Assembly: GCA_014841595.1 (NCBI GenBank)
Contig: JACYUE010000002.1
Span: 1-64,000, forward strand
DNA from: Oxalobacteraceae sp. CFBP 8761
GTDB taxonomy: Bacteria > Pseudomonadota > Gammaproteobacteria > Burkholderiales > Burkholderiaceae_D
DNA length: 64,000 bases
Direction: 5' to 3'
Part shown: positions 1 through 9,200 of the stretch, piece by piece
Layout of the letters: the number at the start of each line of letters is the position of its first letter
How positions within the stretch are numbered: position 1 is the stretch's first letter
The notes under the pieces: generated by a model
The model's input: the letters and a program-made list of their open reading frames with translations, nothing else
Told to the model about the DNA's origin: nothing
Databases searched by the model: none
Made by a program: the position numbers and the translations under genes

Positions 1-67
1 GACCGTGAAACGACTTTGCGCCGATGATAGTGCTGCAACCAGTGTGAAAGTAGGTTATCGTCAGGCT
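1..67 (+). rRNA. rrf: 5S ribosomal RNA, 3' part
   Basis: The first 67 bases match the 3' half of a betaproteobacterial 5S rRNA: GACCGTGAAACGACTTTGCG, then CCGATGATAGTGCTG, and the closing strand ending GTTATCGTCAGGCT. The 5' half lies before the window. An intrinsic terminator follows 14 bases later, so an rRNA operon on the plus strand ends here. Recognition is from memory of the family sequence. The exact last base could be off by one or two. Confidence 0.9.
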
Positions 68-80
68 AGTTATATAGAGA

Positions 81-111
81 AGCCCTATTCAGTGATCTGA
101 GTGGGGCTTTT
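81..111 (+). terminator. rRNA operon terminator
   Basis: AGCCCTATTCAG (81-92) pairs with CTGAGTGGGGCT (97-108), giving a 12-bp stem with two G-U pairs and a four-base loop, followed by a T run ending at 111. It sits just after the 5S rRNA end and is well placed to terminate the operon. Confidence 0.85.
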
Positions 112-172
112 CGCTTTGGGCGATCGGCATTCACGCAATCAAACAACTGGTACCACTCGACTGATGTGACGT

Positions 173-207
173 AAAAAAGCCCGCTGATTCACATCAGCGG
201 GCTTTTT
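173..207 (-). terminator. Bidirectional intrinsic terminator
   Basis: A perfect 9-bp stem, GCCCGCTGA (179-187) with TCAGCGGGC (194-202), is flanked by A6 on the left and T5 on the right, so it can act in both directions. On the minus strand it lies 31 bases after the stop of the DUF1840 gene. On the plus strand it would back up the rRNA terminator. Confidence 0.85.
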
Positions 208-237
208 ACATGCAGACAAGGATAAACCAAAGCCTGC

Positions 238-579
238 TTACACACCCCAAAGGATATCGGTCTTGTTATCACGCGCCGAGCGCAGCATTTCCAGCAGCGG
301 ATACATGCGGGTCGAGAAACTGACGACCTCGATCGCCTGATGCTCATGGTCGTCTTCATCGCGGTGATGCGCATGCACATCGTGCGCCACCTGATCCGAC
401 ACCTGATGCTTGCGGGACTCTTCGATCTCGTCCTCGATCAGCGAAATCACTTGGGTGGCCTCCGCCGACGTGATCACGCCGCGTTCCGGCTCCTTGTGCA
501 GCAGGTCAAGGATACGTTTGGCATGTTCCTGATACATCAGAACTTCTGGATACGTTTTGCATTTAAATGTAATCAACAT
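238..579 (-). CDS. DUF1840 domain-containing protein
   Basis: A 113-residue cytoplasmic protein starting MLITFKCKTYPEV. It matches DUF1840, a small family common in betaproteobacteria, through the MLITFK start and the conserved GVIT motif near residue 35. The middle (residues 55-85) is rich in His, Asp and Glu and carries clusters such as HDVHAHHRDEDDHEH, which could bind metal; that is inference. No signal peptide or membrane segment is visible. The start is preceded by an AAGAGA ribosome site. It has its own terminator downstream. The function of the family is unknown. Confidence 0.85.
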   Translation of the reverse strand: MLITFKCKTYPEVLMYQEHAKRILDLLHKEPERGVITSAEATQVISLIEDEIEESRKHQVSDQVAHDVHAHHRDEDDHEHQAIEVVSFSTRMYPLLEMLRSARDNKTDILWGV

Positions 580-648
580 AGCTATCTCTTGGTTTTGTTA
601 GTAATTAAACGATAGCACGACTCGCGCCCCTTCACAGTGCGGTCGCGC

Positions 649-2202
649 TCACACCGTCCGACGCCGCAACATCCAGGCAATGCCAGGTACAGCAATGGCG
701 AACAACGCAGCCCCCGCTGCGACGAGGATGCCCATGTGGTCCAAAGGCCCAAGCGCGGCAGCCGACAGCAGCCATCCCAACGCGCCCCACGCCAGGCTGT
801 TGAACAATTCAAGCACGTTCATCACCAGGCCTCCTTTGCCACGCCCTTTAAAATTGCTGCGCACGCCAGGGCGCCCGCACCAGAACACCACCAGGCCGGC
901 GCCCACGACAGCGCCGCACACGACCAGGAGTCCGACCAGCCCGGCGGTCGGCATCCGCACTGTCAGCCATAGCAGAGGAACAGCCACCAACCCCAGCACC
1001 GGGATCATGGCCGCTGCCAGCTTGGCGCGCCGTACAGTGCGCTGCGATGCAGGCGATACCAGCAGCAGATCCGGCGCATCCTCGGCCGACAACGCAATCC
1101 ATGCCAACGCACCAGTTAGCGAACTGCACAGCAACGCCAGGCCCGCGCCGATGGCTTGCACCTGCACATCGGCGCGCTTGAAAATCAGGAAGAACAACGG
1201 CAGCAAAAACAGTATTTGCAGCATCACCTGCGACAGCAACTGCGGATCGCGCACGATCAGGCGCCATTCCTTGATGACGACCGTGCGAAACAGGCTACGC
1301 CCGAAGCGGGGCTGCGCCGTTGTCGATGATGCCTTGCCCGCAGCGATCGAAGGCGTCGACGCAGCCAGTTGCAGTCCGCGCGCAAAGAAGCGATGCGTGC
1401 GCCAGGTGGTCAGCACGAACATGCCGCATGCGAGGGCACCGAGCAGCAGCACCGGCAACGGCTCACCCAGCATCGCCCGCGCCGGCAGCCAGAGAAGGTT
1501 ATCCCGCGCATTCTCGGCCTGCACCATCCCCAGCACGGTATCGCGAATGCCGTCCTGTGTTTGCCTGGATGTGAGCGCATGCAGCTGCGACGCGATGACC
1601 AGCAGCGCGCCAGCCAGCGCCCCCACGATCTGCGCTACGACGCGTGTACGGCGCGCACCGAGCACGCGCACGAGGCCAAGCGTGAGCAGCATGGCGCCAC
1701 AGCTGCACAGCACCGCAAGGGCGATCACGCCCGGATAGATCCCGAGCCAGCGAAATTGGCCCTGCAGCAGCCCCGCATGCGCGAACGGCGCCAGCAAAAA
1801 CAGGTACAGCGCCGCCGTACCCGCGCACACGCCCAACAGCCGCACCGTGAAAATGCTGCGCGAGGGCAGGGGTGACGACAGCAGCAAATCGAGGTCGCTG
1901 CGCTCGAACATCACGACGACGCATGCCTTGATCGCCGATGACAGCATGAAGGTCGTGGCCACGATCAGCAGGGCGGACACCGCCAGCAGGATGCGCGGAT
2001 CGTCCCCCGGCATGCCGGCCAGCTGGCGCACGACAAACCAGCTTGCGACATGCATGACGATACAGCCAGCAGCCGCCAGACCGAGCGCCAGATTGCCTGG
2101 CCGGCGCCGCCCGTCCGCCGCTTTGCCGCCCGCCGCATTGAACCAGGCAAGCCGCAGCTCGTGCCGCAGCAGCCAGCCGACGCTGCCCGGCGCCAGCCTC
2201 AT
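649..2202 (-). CDS. ABC transporter permease
   Basis: A 517-residue polytopic membrane protein with about ten to twelve hydrophobic segments (for example CIVMHVASWFVV, ILLAVSALLIVATTFML and VIALAVLCSCGAMLLTLGLV). It is the membrane partner of the ATPase encoded just upstream. The start at 2202 overlaps the ATPase stop in an ATGA, a sign of translational coupling. The reading frame continues upstream inside the ATPase gene, but that part is out-of-frame sequence. The split halves, with a cytoplasmic loop near residues 215-260, resemble bacterial ABC-2-like exporters. The substrate cannot be read from the sequence. Confidence 0.8.
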   Translation of the reverse strand: MRLAPGSVGWLLRHELRLAWFNAAGGKAADGRRRPGNLALGLAAAGCIVMHVASWFVVRQLAGMPGDDPRILLAVSALLIVATTFMLSSAIKACVVVMFERSDLDLLLSSPLPSRSIFTVRLLGVCAGTAALYLFLLAPFAHAGLLQGQFRWLGIYPGVIALAVLCSCGAMLLTLGLVRVLGARRTRVVAQIVGALAGALLVIASQLHALTSRQTQDGIRDTVLGMVQAENARDNLLWLPARAMLGEPLPVLLLGALACGMFVLTTWRTHRFFARGLQLAASTPSIAAGKASSTTAQPRFGRSLFRTVVIKEWRLIVRDPQLLSQVMLQILFLLPLFFLIFKRADVQVQAIGAGLALLCSSLTGALAWIALSAEDAPDLLLVSPASQRTVRRAKLAAAMIPVLGLVAVPLLWLTVRMPTAGLVGLLVVCGAVVGAGLVVFWCGRPGVRSNFKGRGKGGLVMNVLELFNSLAWGALGWLLSAAALGPLDHMGILVAAGAALFAIAVPGIAWMLRRRTV

Positions 2203-2933
2203 GGCGCCGCCATCAGGTGCAGGAACATGTCTTCGAGGCTGCCGCCCTGCGTACGCTCGCGCAGCGCGTCCAGCGTGCCTTCGGCGATCAGCCGGCCCTG
2301 GCGGATGATGCCGATGCGGTGCGCCAGGCGCTCGGCCACTTCGAGTATGTGCGTTGTCAGGATGACGGTGCCGCCCTTGGCCACGTGCGCCAGCAGCAGG
2401 TCTTTCACCTGGCGCGCTGCCGCTGCATCCAGGCCAGTGAGAGGTTCGTCGAGAATCAAGAGTTCCGGGTCGTGGATCAGGGCGCCGGCCAGCGCGAGCT
2501 TCTGCTTCATCCCGCGCGAAAAACCTTCGGTCAGCTCGTGCGCATGCTGGCTCAGGTCGAGCCAGTCGAGCAGTTCGCGTGCGCGCGGTTCGGCATCCTG
2601 CGCCGGCACGCCCCACAGGCCCGCGACGAATTCGAGATACTCGAACGGCTTGAGCTTCCCGTACAACATTGGCTCGTCCGGCAGGTAGGCCAGCTTGGCT
2701 TTGGCCGCGGCCGGCGCCGCAGTCATGTCCACGCCCAGGACCTCGATCGTGCCGGCGTCGGGTGTCAGCAGGCCCGTGACCAGGCGCAGCGTCGTCGTCT
2801 TGCCGGCGCCGTTTGGCCCGAGCAGCGCATAGAACTCGCCGCGCCGGACCAAGAGGTCGAGGCCATCGACGGCAGGGCGGCCGAACTGCTTGCGCAGGCC
2901 GACCAGGCGCAGGGCGGGGAGCTGGTCATCCAT
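2199..2933 (-). CDS. ABC transporter ATP-binding protein
   Basis: A 244-residue nucleotide-binding subunit. Walker A is GPNGAGKTT (about residues 39-47), the signature is FSRGMKQK (a common variant of LSGGQ), Walker B is LLILDEPLTGLD, and the switch His is in TTHILE. This is the exporter-type CcmA/NatA-like class. It lies between a lipoprotein gene (8 bases upstream) and the permease (4-base overlap), so lipoprotein, ATPase and permease probably form one transcript. Its GAGG ribosome site overlaps the end of the lipoprotein gene. Confidence 0.9.
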   Translation of the reverse strand: MDDQLPALRLVGLRKQFGRPAVDGLDLLVRRGEFYALLGPNGAGKTTTLRLVTGLLTPDAGTIEVLGVDMTAAPAAAKAKLAYLPDEPMLYGKLKPFEYLEFVAGLWGVPAQDAEPRARELLDWLDLSQHAHELTEGFSRGMKQKLALAGALIHDPELLILDEPLTGLDAAAARQVKDLLLAHVAKGGTVILTTHILEVAERLAHRIGIIRQGRLIAEGTLDALRERTQGGSLEDMFLHLMAAP

Positions 2934-2941
2934 GGAAGACC

Positions 2942-3448
2942 TCAGAAGCTCGTGAAGGATGTGAGGAACTGCTCGACCTGTTCCGGCGGCGTCTTGCCTG
3001 CAGGGCCAAGCACGATGACCTGGTAGACGCGGTTGCCCTTCGCGGCGAAGCGCCCGCTCAGGTGCATTGGCGTACCCTGGCCGGCGCCCGTGACATCGAC
3101 GCTCAGGTCATTGGTGGCCGCAGCGTCGGGCGCACCGATATTGCGCAGCAGCGCCAGGCGCATGGCCGGCAGCGCCGCCTGCGCGCGCGCCGCATCGGGT
3201 GCGACTGCAGTACCCACGGCGAACGTCGTGTTGTCGACCTTGGCCGCCGTCATCGTCATCTCGACCTGCAGGCCGTTCAGGTCCACCGTGCGGGTCAGGG
3301 TCGCGGGCTTGGCTGGAAACAGCGCCTTGAAGCGACCGTCCTCGCTCGTGTAGTCACGCCAGTTATAGACCGGATTGCAGCCGGCCAGCAGCGCGCCGGC
3401 CAGGAGGATCGGGACAATCTGCAAGGCACGTACGGTAGAGGGTCGCAT
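2942..3448 (-). CDS. Putative lipoprotein
   Basis: A 168-residue protein with a short basic start, a hydrophobic stretch (IVPILLAGALLAGC) and a lipobox LAGC with the acylated Cys at residue 24. The mature part, starting NPVYNWRDYTSEDGRF, looks like the small periplasmic lipoproteins common in Oxalobacteraceae; no enzyme motif is visible. The start at 3448 is chosen because it gives the complete signal; longer readings have no signal and run into comM. It leads the ABC transporter genes and may be an accessory of that system (inference). Confidence 0.8.
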   Translation of the reverse strand: MRPSTVRALQIVPILLAGALLAGCNPVYNWRDYTSEDGRFKALFPAKPATLTRTVDLNGLQVEMTMTAAKVDNTTFAVGTAVAPDAARAQAALPAMRLALLRNIGAPDAAATNDLSVDVTGAGQGTPMHLSGRFAAKGNRVYQVIVLGPAGKTPPEQVEQFLTSFTSF

Positions 3449-3488
3449 GCGTCGATGGTAACAGCAGCGCCGCAGAACGCAAGACCTG

Positions 3489-5030
3489 CTAATCGCCCTG
3501 CAACGCGCGCCGGTACCCGATCGCCTCGGCCACGTGCGTGGCTGCCACGTGTTCGCTGCCGGCCAGGTCGGCCACCGTGCGCGCCACTTTAAGAACGCGG
3601 TGATACGCGCGCGCCGACCAGTGCAGATGCCGGGCCGTGGCATGCAACAGGCGCCCACCGGCGTCGTCAGGCGCGCAATAACGGTCGATGTCGCGCGGGC
3701 CGAGGTGGCTGTTGGGCCAGCCCTGGCGCGCCATCTGCAGTGCGCGCGCCTGCGCCACACGCACTGCAATCACGCTGCTCGGTTCCCCGTCGGCGCCTGC
3801 GCCCATGCTCTCCGGCCCCAGCGCCGCGACCGGCAACTGGATATCGATGCGATCGAGCAGAGGCCCCGAGATGCGGCTCTGGTAACGCCGCACGGAAGCC
3901 TCAAGGCAGCGGCACTTGCCGCTGGCATGACCGAGCCAGCCGCACGGACACGGGTTCATAGCCGCGATGAGCTGAAAGCGTGCCGGAAAATCGGCCTGGT
4001 GCGCCGCGCGCGAAATCGTGATCTGGCCCGATTCGAGCGGCTCGCGCAGCACCTCGAGGACACGCCGGTCGAACTCGGGCAGCTCGTCCAGAAACAATAC
4101 CCCATGATGCGCGAGCGAGACTTCACCAGGCCGCGGCACGCTGCCGCCGCCCACCAGCGCTACGCCGGACGTCGTGTGATGCGGGCTGCGAAACGGCCGC
4201 TGACGCCAGCGCTGTGGCGAGAAGCCCCCTGCCAGCGATTGCACGGCAGCCGATTCAAGGGCCTCGGCATCGCTCATCAATGGCAGCAAGCCAGGCAGGC
4301 GCGCCGCCAGCATGCTCTTGCCCGCGCCGGGCGGGCCGACCAGCAAACATGAATGCGCGCCGGCCGCCGCCACCTCGAGCGCGCGCTTGGCATGCTGCTG
4401 ACCCTTGACGTCGGCGAAATCAGGGTAGTACACCGCCTGCGCAAGGGGCGGCCCCACATGCCGCACCAGCTTGGGCGCATCGGGTGCGTTGGCGAAGTGC
4501 GCGCAGACTTCGAGCAGCGTGCGCGCCGGCAGGATCTCGGCTGCGTCGACCAGCGCCGCTTCGTCGGCATTGGCCAGCGGCAGGATGAAAGCCCGGTCCT
4601 GCAGGTCGGTCTGTGAAGCAGATTCTGAAGAACCCGCACATACCATCGCAAACGCCATCGCCAATGCACCACGAATCGGCCGCAGCTCGCCCGACAGCGA
4701 CAATTCGCCAGCAAACTCGTAGCGCGCCAGTGTATCGCCCCGTATCTGATGCGATGCAGCCAGGATACCCAGTGCGATCGGCAGATCGAAGCGGCCGGAT
4801 TCCTTGGGCAGATCAGCCGGCGCGAGATTGATCGTGATGCGGCGCGGCGGGATATCGAAGCCCGAATTCTGCAACGCCGCGCGCACGCGGTCTTTCGCTT
4901 CGCGCACTTCGGTGTCTGGCAAGCCCACGATCGTCCAGCCCGGAAGACCGTTGGCCAGATGCACTTCGACATTGACGGGCGGCGCGGCCATGCCGGCCAG
5001 CGCGCGGCTTTTGAGGACGGCAAGACTCAT
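3489..5030 (-). CDS. comM: YifB/ComM family Mg-chelatase-like AAA ATPase
   Basis: A 513-residue AAA+ protein of the YifB family. The N-terminal ChlI-like domain begins MSLAVLKSRALAGMAAPPV, Walker A is GPPGAGKSML, Walker B is HHGVLFLDELPEF, and a Cys-containing insertion (NPCPCGWLGH) is followed by the C-terminal Mg-chelatase lid. In transformable bacteria ComM is a hexameric helicase that promotes branch migration as incoming single strands recombine. The start at 5030 follows a GGAAGGA ribosome site and fits the usual 500-515 residue length; upstream codons in frame are not supported. dprA, another transformation gene, lies at 59935. Confidence 0.92.
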   Translation of the reverse strand: MSLAVLKSRALAGMAAPPVNVEVHLANGLPGWTIVGLPDTEVREAKDRVRAALQNSGFDIPPRRITINLAPADLPKESGRFDLPIALGILAASHQIRGDTLARYEFAGELSLSGELRPIRGALAMAFAMVCAGSSESASQTDLQDRAFILPLANADEAALVDAAEILPARTLLEVCAHFANAPDAPKLVRHVGPPLAQAVYYPDFADVKGQQHAKRALEVAAAGAHSCLLVGPPGAGKSMLAARLPGLLPLMSDAEALESAAVQSLAGGFSPQRWRQRPFRSPHHTTSGVALVGGGSVPRPGEVSLAHHGVLFLDELPEFDRRVLEVLREPLESGQITISRAAHQADFPARFQLIAAMNPCPCGWLGHASGKCRCLEASVRRYQSRISGPLLDRIDIQLPVAALGPESMGAGADGEPSSVIAVRVAQARALQMARQGWPNSHLGPRDIDRYCAPDDAGGRLLHATARHLHWSARAYHRVLKVARTVADLAGSEHVAATHVAEAIGYRRALQGD

Positions 5031-5189
5031 TGGATTCCTTCCGCATGACGCCAGGGTGCCCCATCCTAAAGCGGGCACCGCGCCACCGTTTGAGAGCGAA
5101 CAGGCGTGCGCGCTTGCCCGTTCATGACAGGTGCATATACCGGTCATCTCGTCGTTCATGCCGCAATTCATACCGTCTGTCACAAAATG

Positions 5190-5218
5190 CTGACATTGCT
5201 TTTTGTTAACGTTACATT
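5190..5218 (+). promoter_or_regulatory. Probable sigma-70 promoter for the ABC/M1 operon
   Basis: CTGACA (5190-5195) and TACATT (5213-5218) are separated by exactly 17 bases, matching 5 of 6 and 4 of 6 consensus positions. They lie 47 bases before the ATPase start at 5266, in the divergent gap between comM and this operon. The site is predicted by eye only. Confidence 0.5.
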
Positions 5219-5265
5219 GATCGTGAACAGCACCACAACCGCAACCGTCCCCGGAGAATCAGTCC

Positions 5266-6192
5266 ATGCTATCGATCAAGCAGCTCAACAAGACCTATGC
5301 CAACGGCGTCAAGGCGATCAACAACGTCAGTCTCGAGATCCCGAACGGCATGTTCGGCCTGCTCGGGCCCAACGGTGCCGGCAAGTCGTCGCTGATGCGC
5401 ACGATCGCCACGCTGCAGGACCCCGACAGCGGCAGCATCGATTTCAATGGCCTGGATGTGTTGAAGGACAAGGAAGGCCTGCGCCGCCAGCTCGGCTACC
5501 TGCCGCAGGACTTCGGCGTCTACCCGAAGGTGAGCGCCGAAAAACTGCTGAACCACTTCGCCGTCCTCAAGGGCCTGACGGCCAAGGGGGAGCGCAAGGA
5601 GATGGTCGAAGCGCTGCTGCACCAGACCAATCTGTGGGAAGCGCGTTCGCGTGGCCTGGGTACCTTTTCGGGTGGCATGCGCCAGCGCTTCGGCATCGCG
5701 CAGGCGCTGCTTGGCGCGCCGCGCCTGGTGATCGTCGATGAACCGACCGCGGGTCTCGATCCCGATGAACGCAACCGCTTCCTGAACCTGCTGGCCAAGA
5801 TCGGCGAACAGGTGGTCGTGATCCTGTCGACCCACATCGTCGAAGACGTCACCGACCTGTGCCCGCGCATGGCGATGATCGCGAAGGGCACTGTGCTGCT
5901 GCAGGGCGAGCCACAAGCCGCGATCGATACGCTCAGGAGCCGCGTGTGGCGCCGCACCGTCAGCCAAGAAGCGCTGGCTGACTACCAGCGCGATTTCAAC
6001 GTGCTCTCCACGCGCCTGGTGGCGGGGCGCCCGCAGATCAACGTGTTTGCCGAGTCGCAGCCGGACGACGGCTTCGTCAGCGTCGAGCCGGACCTGGAAG
6101 ACGTCTACTTCTTCCAGATCCGCAATGCCAACCGCGCGGCCGTTTCAACGACCGATGCGGCGCCGGCGTCCACCGCACCAGTCGTGGCGTAA
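5266..6192 (+). CDS. ABC transporter ATP-binding protein
   Basis: A 308-residue nucleotide-binding subunit. Walker A is GPNGAGKSS, the signature is FSGGMRQR, Walker B is LVIVDEPTAGLDP and the switch His is in LSTHIVED. After about residue 215 it carries an extra C-terminal region ending in an Ala/Thr/Pro-rich tail. A GGAGAA ribosome site precedes the start. It lies 9 bases before the permease/peptidase gene and is surely its motor. In the families known to me, this ATPase class accompanies permeases fused to M1 peptidase domains. Confidence 0.9.
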   Translation: MLSIKQLNKTYANGVKAINNVSLEIPNGMFGLLGPNGAGKSSLMRTIATLQDPDSGSIDFNGLDVLKDKEGLRRQLGYLPQDFGVYPKVSAEKLLNHFAVLKGLTAKGERKEMVEALLHQTNLWEARSRGLGTFSGGMRQRFGIAQALLGAPRLVIVDEPTAGLDPDERNRFLNLLAKIGEQVVVILSTHIVEDVTDLCPRMAMIAKGTVLLQGEPQAAIDTLRSRVWRRTVSQEALADYQRDFNVLSTRLVAGRPQINVFAESQPDDGFVSVEPDLEDVYFFQIRNANRAAVSTTDAAPASTAPVVA

Positions 6193-6201
6193 GGAGCCGG
6201 C

Positions 6202-9200
6202 ATGCTACGGGAATTCTTCAAGTTCGAGCTGGGCATCCAGCTGCGCCAGCCGCTGCTGTGGGTGTGCGCGCTGATCTTCGGCGCGCTGGCCTTTGGCGCG
6301 ACCACCACCGATGCGATCCAGATCGGCGGCAGCATCGGCAACGTCAATCGCAATGCACCGGTCGTCGTCGCGCAACTGCTCGGCGTCTTCAGCCTGATGT
6401 CGATGTTTGTCGTCACCATCTTCATCGCCGGCTCGGTGCTGCGCGATGGCGACGTCGGCATCTCCGACATGCTGTTTGCCACGCCGATGAAAAAGCACGA
6501 CTACCTCGTCGGCCGCTTCCTGGCGGGCCTGCTGGCCTGCATGGTGATCTTCGCGGTGATCGTGGCGGGCATGATGCTTGGTCCCCTGATGCCGTGGATC
6601 GACGCCGAGCGCGTGGGGCCGTTCCCCGGCGCCGCCTACCTGTGGGCGCTGTGCGTGCTGGTGGTGCCGAACCTGCTGTTCATCGGCGCCTTGCTGATGC
6701 TGCTGGCCGCAACCACGCGCTCGATCATGATGGTGTATGTCGGCGTGATGGCGTTCTTCGTGCTGTGGATCCTGGCCGGCAAGTTCACCAGCAATATCGA
6801 CAACGAGTGGATCGCCGTGCTGGCCGACCCGTTCGGCCTGCGCGCCCTGGGCCGCGCTACGCGTTACTTCTCCACCGCCGAATCGAATGCCGGCCTGCCG
6901 GCCATCGGCGGTTATATGCTGGCCAACCGGCTATTGTGGAGCGTGGTCGGCCTGGCCCTGCTTGGCCTGACGCTGGCGCTGTTCAAGCCGCAGCGCGCCG
7001 GTACCGGCAAGCGCCTTTTCGGCAAGGCCAAAGCGGCAGCACCGGCAGCCGGGATGCCGGCGCACGTCGCGCTGCCACGCATCGCGCCGCGATTCACACG
7101 CGCCACGCGCTGGACCCAGTGCTGGCACATCTTCGTCTTCGATGCGGTCGCCGTCTTCAAGAGCGTGCCGTTCCTGGTCATGCTGCTGTTCGGCGTGCTC
7201 AATATGGTGGGCAGCTCGAGTCAACTGCACCAGATGTTCGGCACCGATGTCTATTCGCGCACCTACCTGATGATCGAGCTGCTCAAGGGCAGCTACAACT
7301 TCCTGCTGCTGATCATCGTGATCTTCTATGCCGGTGAACTGATCTTCAAGGAGCGCCAGGCCGGCATCGCCGACGTGAGCGACGCAATGCCAATGCCGAA
7401 CTGGGCGCCGCTGGTGGCCAAAAGTCTGGCCCTCGTTGGCGTGGTGCTGGCCTTCCTGTTTGCCGGCATCCTGACCGCGATCGCCATCCAGCTGTACAAG
7501 GGCGGCGCGCCGATCGAACCAATGGTGTATCTGCAGGGCGTGTTCATGGCCGGCACGCCGTACATCCTGATGGCGCTGATCGCGGTGGCGCTGCAGGTCG
7601 TCACGAACAACAAGTTTCTGGGTTACCTGTTCATGATCGTGCTGATCGTGGCGCAGATTGTCCTGTCGGTCCTGCACTTCGATCACAACCTGTACAACAT
7701 CGGTCTGCTACCCGAGACGCCGTACTCGGACATGAACGGCTTCGGCCACTTCGTCGCAGGCTGGTCGTGGTTCGCGCTGTACTGGACCCTGTTTGTCGTG
7801 GCGGGCCTGATCGTGGCCCAGGCGTTCTGGGTGCGCGGCCTGTCGGTCGAGTGGCGCACCCGCACGCGTGAAGCCACGCGGCGCCTCAAGAGTGCATCGG
7901 GCGTTGCGCTGGCTGCGTGCACGATCGCGTTCGCGCTGGTGGGTGGCTGGATCTTCCACAATACCGTCACGCAGGGCCGCTACGAAGCGCAGAACGTGGC
8001 GATGGACAAGCAGGCCAGATACGAAAAGACCTACCGCAAGTACAAGGACCTGCCGCACGTGAAGATCGTCGACGTGCGCGCCGCGGTGGACATCTACCCG
8101 GCCGAGCGACGCGTGATGGTCAAGGGCCGCTACGTCTTCGAGAACAAGACGAGCCAGCCGCTCGACACGCTGCGCCTGCAGGTCAATCCGGACGTCGTGA
8201 CCACGTTTGCTGGTCTGCCCGCGCACACGGTCGTCCTGGACGACCAGGTGGCAGGCTTCCGGATACTCAAGCTCGCGCAGCCAACGGCGCCGGGCGCCCG
8301 CCTGGCGCTGGACTTCACGGTCGACGTGCGCCGCCCCGGTTTTTCCAACGCGGGCAGGGGCGACACGCTCAACCTGAACGGCACGTTCTTCAACAACCGC
8401 GAGTTCTTCCCGCTGGTCGGCTACCAGAGCGAGTTCGAACTACTGGACCGCAACGAGCGCCGCAAGCGCGGCCTGGGCGAACCGGAGCGCATGGCCAAGC
8501 TCGAAAACCAGGCGGCCCGCGCCAACACGATGTTCGGGGACGACGCCGACTGGATCAGTTTCGACACCACCGTTTCCACCAGCGGTGACCAGATTGCGCT
8601 GGCGCCGGGCTACCTGCAAAAGGCGTGGAAGGAAAACGGCCGCAACTACCATCGCTACAAGATGGACCAGAAGATGATGCCGTTCTTCGCCTACTTATCA
8701 GCCAACTGGCAGGTGAAGAAGGGCGACTGGCACGGCATTCCGATCGAGATCTATCACGATCCAAAGCACGCCTACAACGTGGACCGGATGATCGCGGGCA
8801 CGCAAAAGTCGCTCGACTACTTCACGAACCAGTTCACGCCCTACCAGCACAAGCAGGTGCGCATCCTGGAATTTCCGAACTACCAGCGCTTTGCGCAATC
8901 GTTCGCCAACACGATCCCGTTCTCGGAATCGATCGGCTTTATCGCCGACCTGCGCAACAAGGAGGACATCGACTACGTCTTCTACGTGACGGCGCACGAG
9001 ATGGCGCACCAGTGGTGGGGCCACCAGGTCACGGCCGCGAATGTGCAGGGTGCGAGCATGCTGATCGAATCGCTGGCACAGTACTCGGCGCTGATGGTGA
9101 TGGAGAAGGAATACGGCCCGCACAAGATGCGCCGTTTCCTGCGCTATGAGCTGGACCGCTATCTCAGTTCGCGCGGCGCCGAGAAGATCGAGGAACTGCC

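Noticed and set aside
1..237. A tRNA gene after the 5S rRNA
   Set aside because: Between the two terminators there is no cloverleaf-like sequence or TTC loop; only about 60 bases of unmarked sequence remain.
649..2616. A 655-residue start for the ABC permease
   Set aside because: The extra 138 residues lie inside the ATPase gene and are not membrane-like. The ATG at 2202 overlaps the ATPase stop and starts a normal permease.
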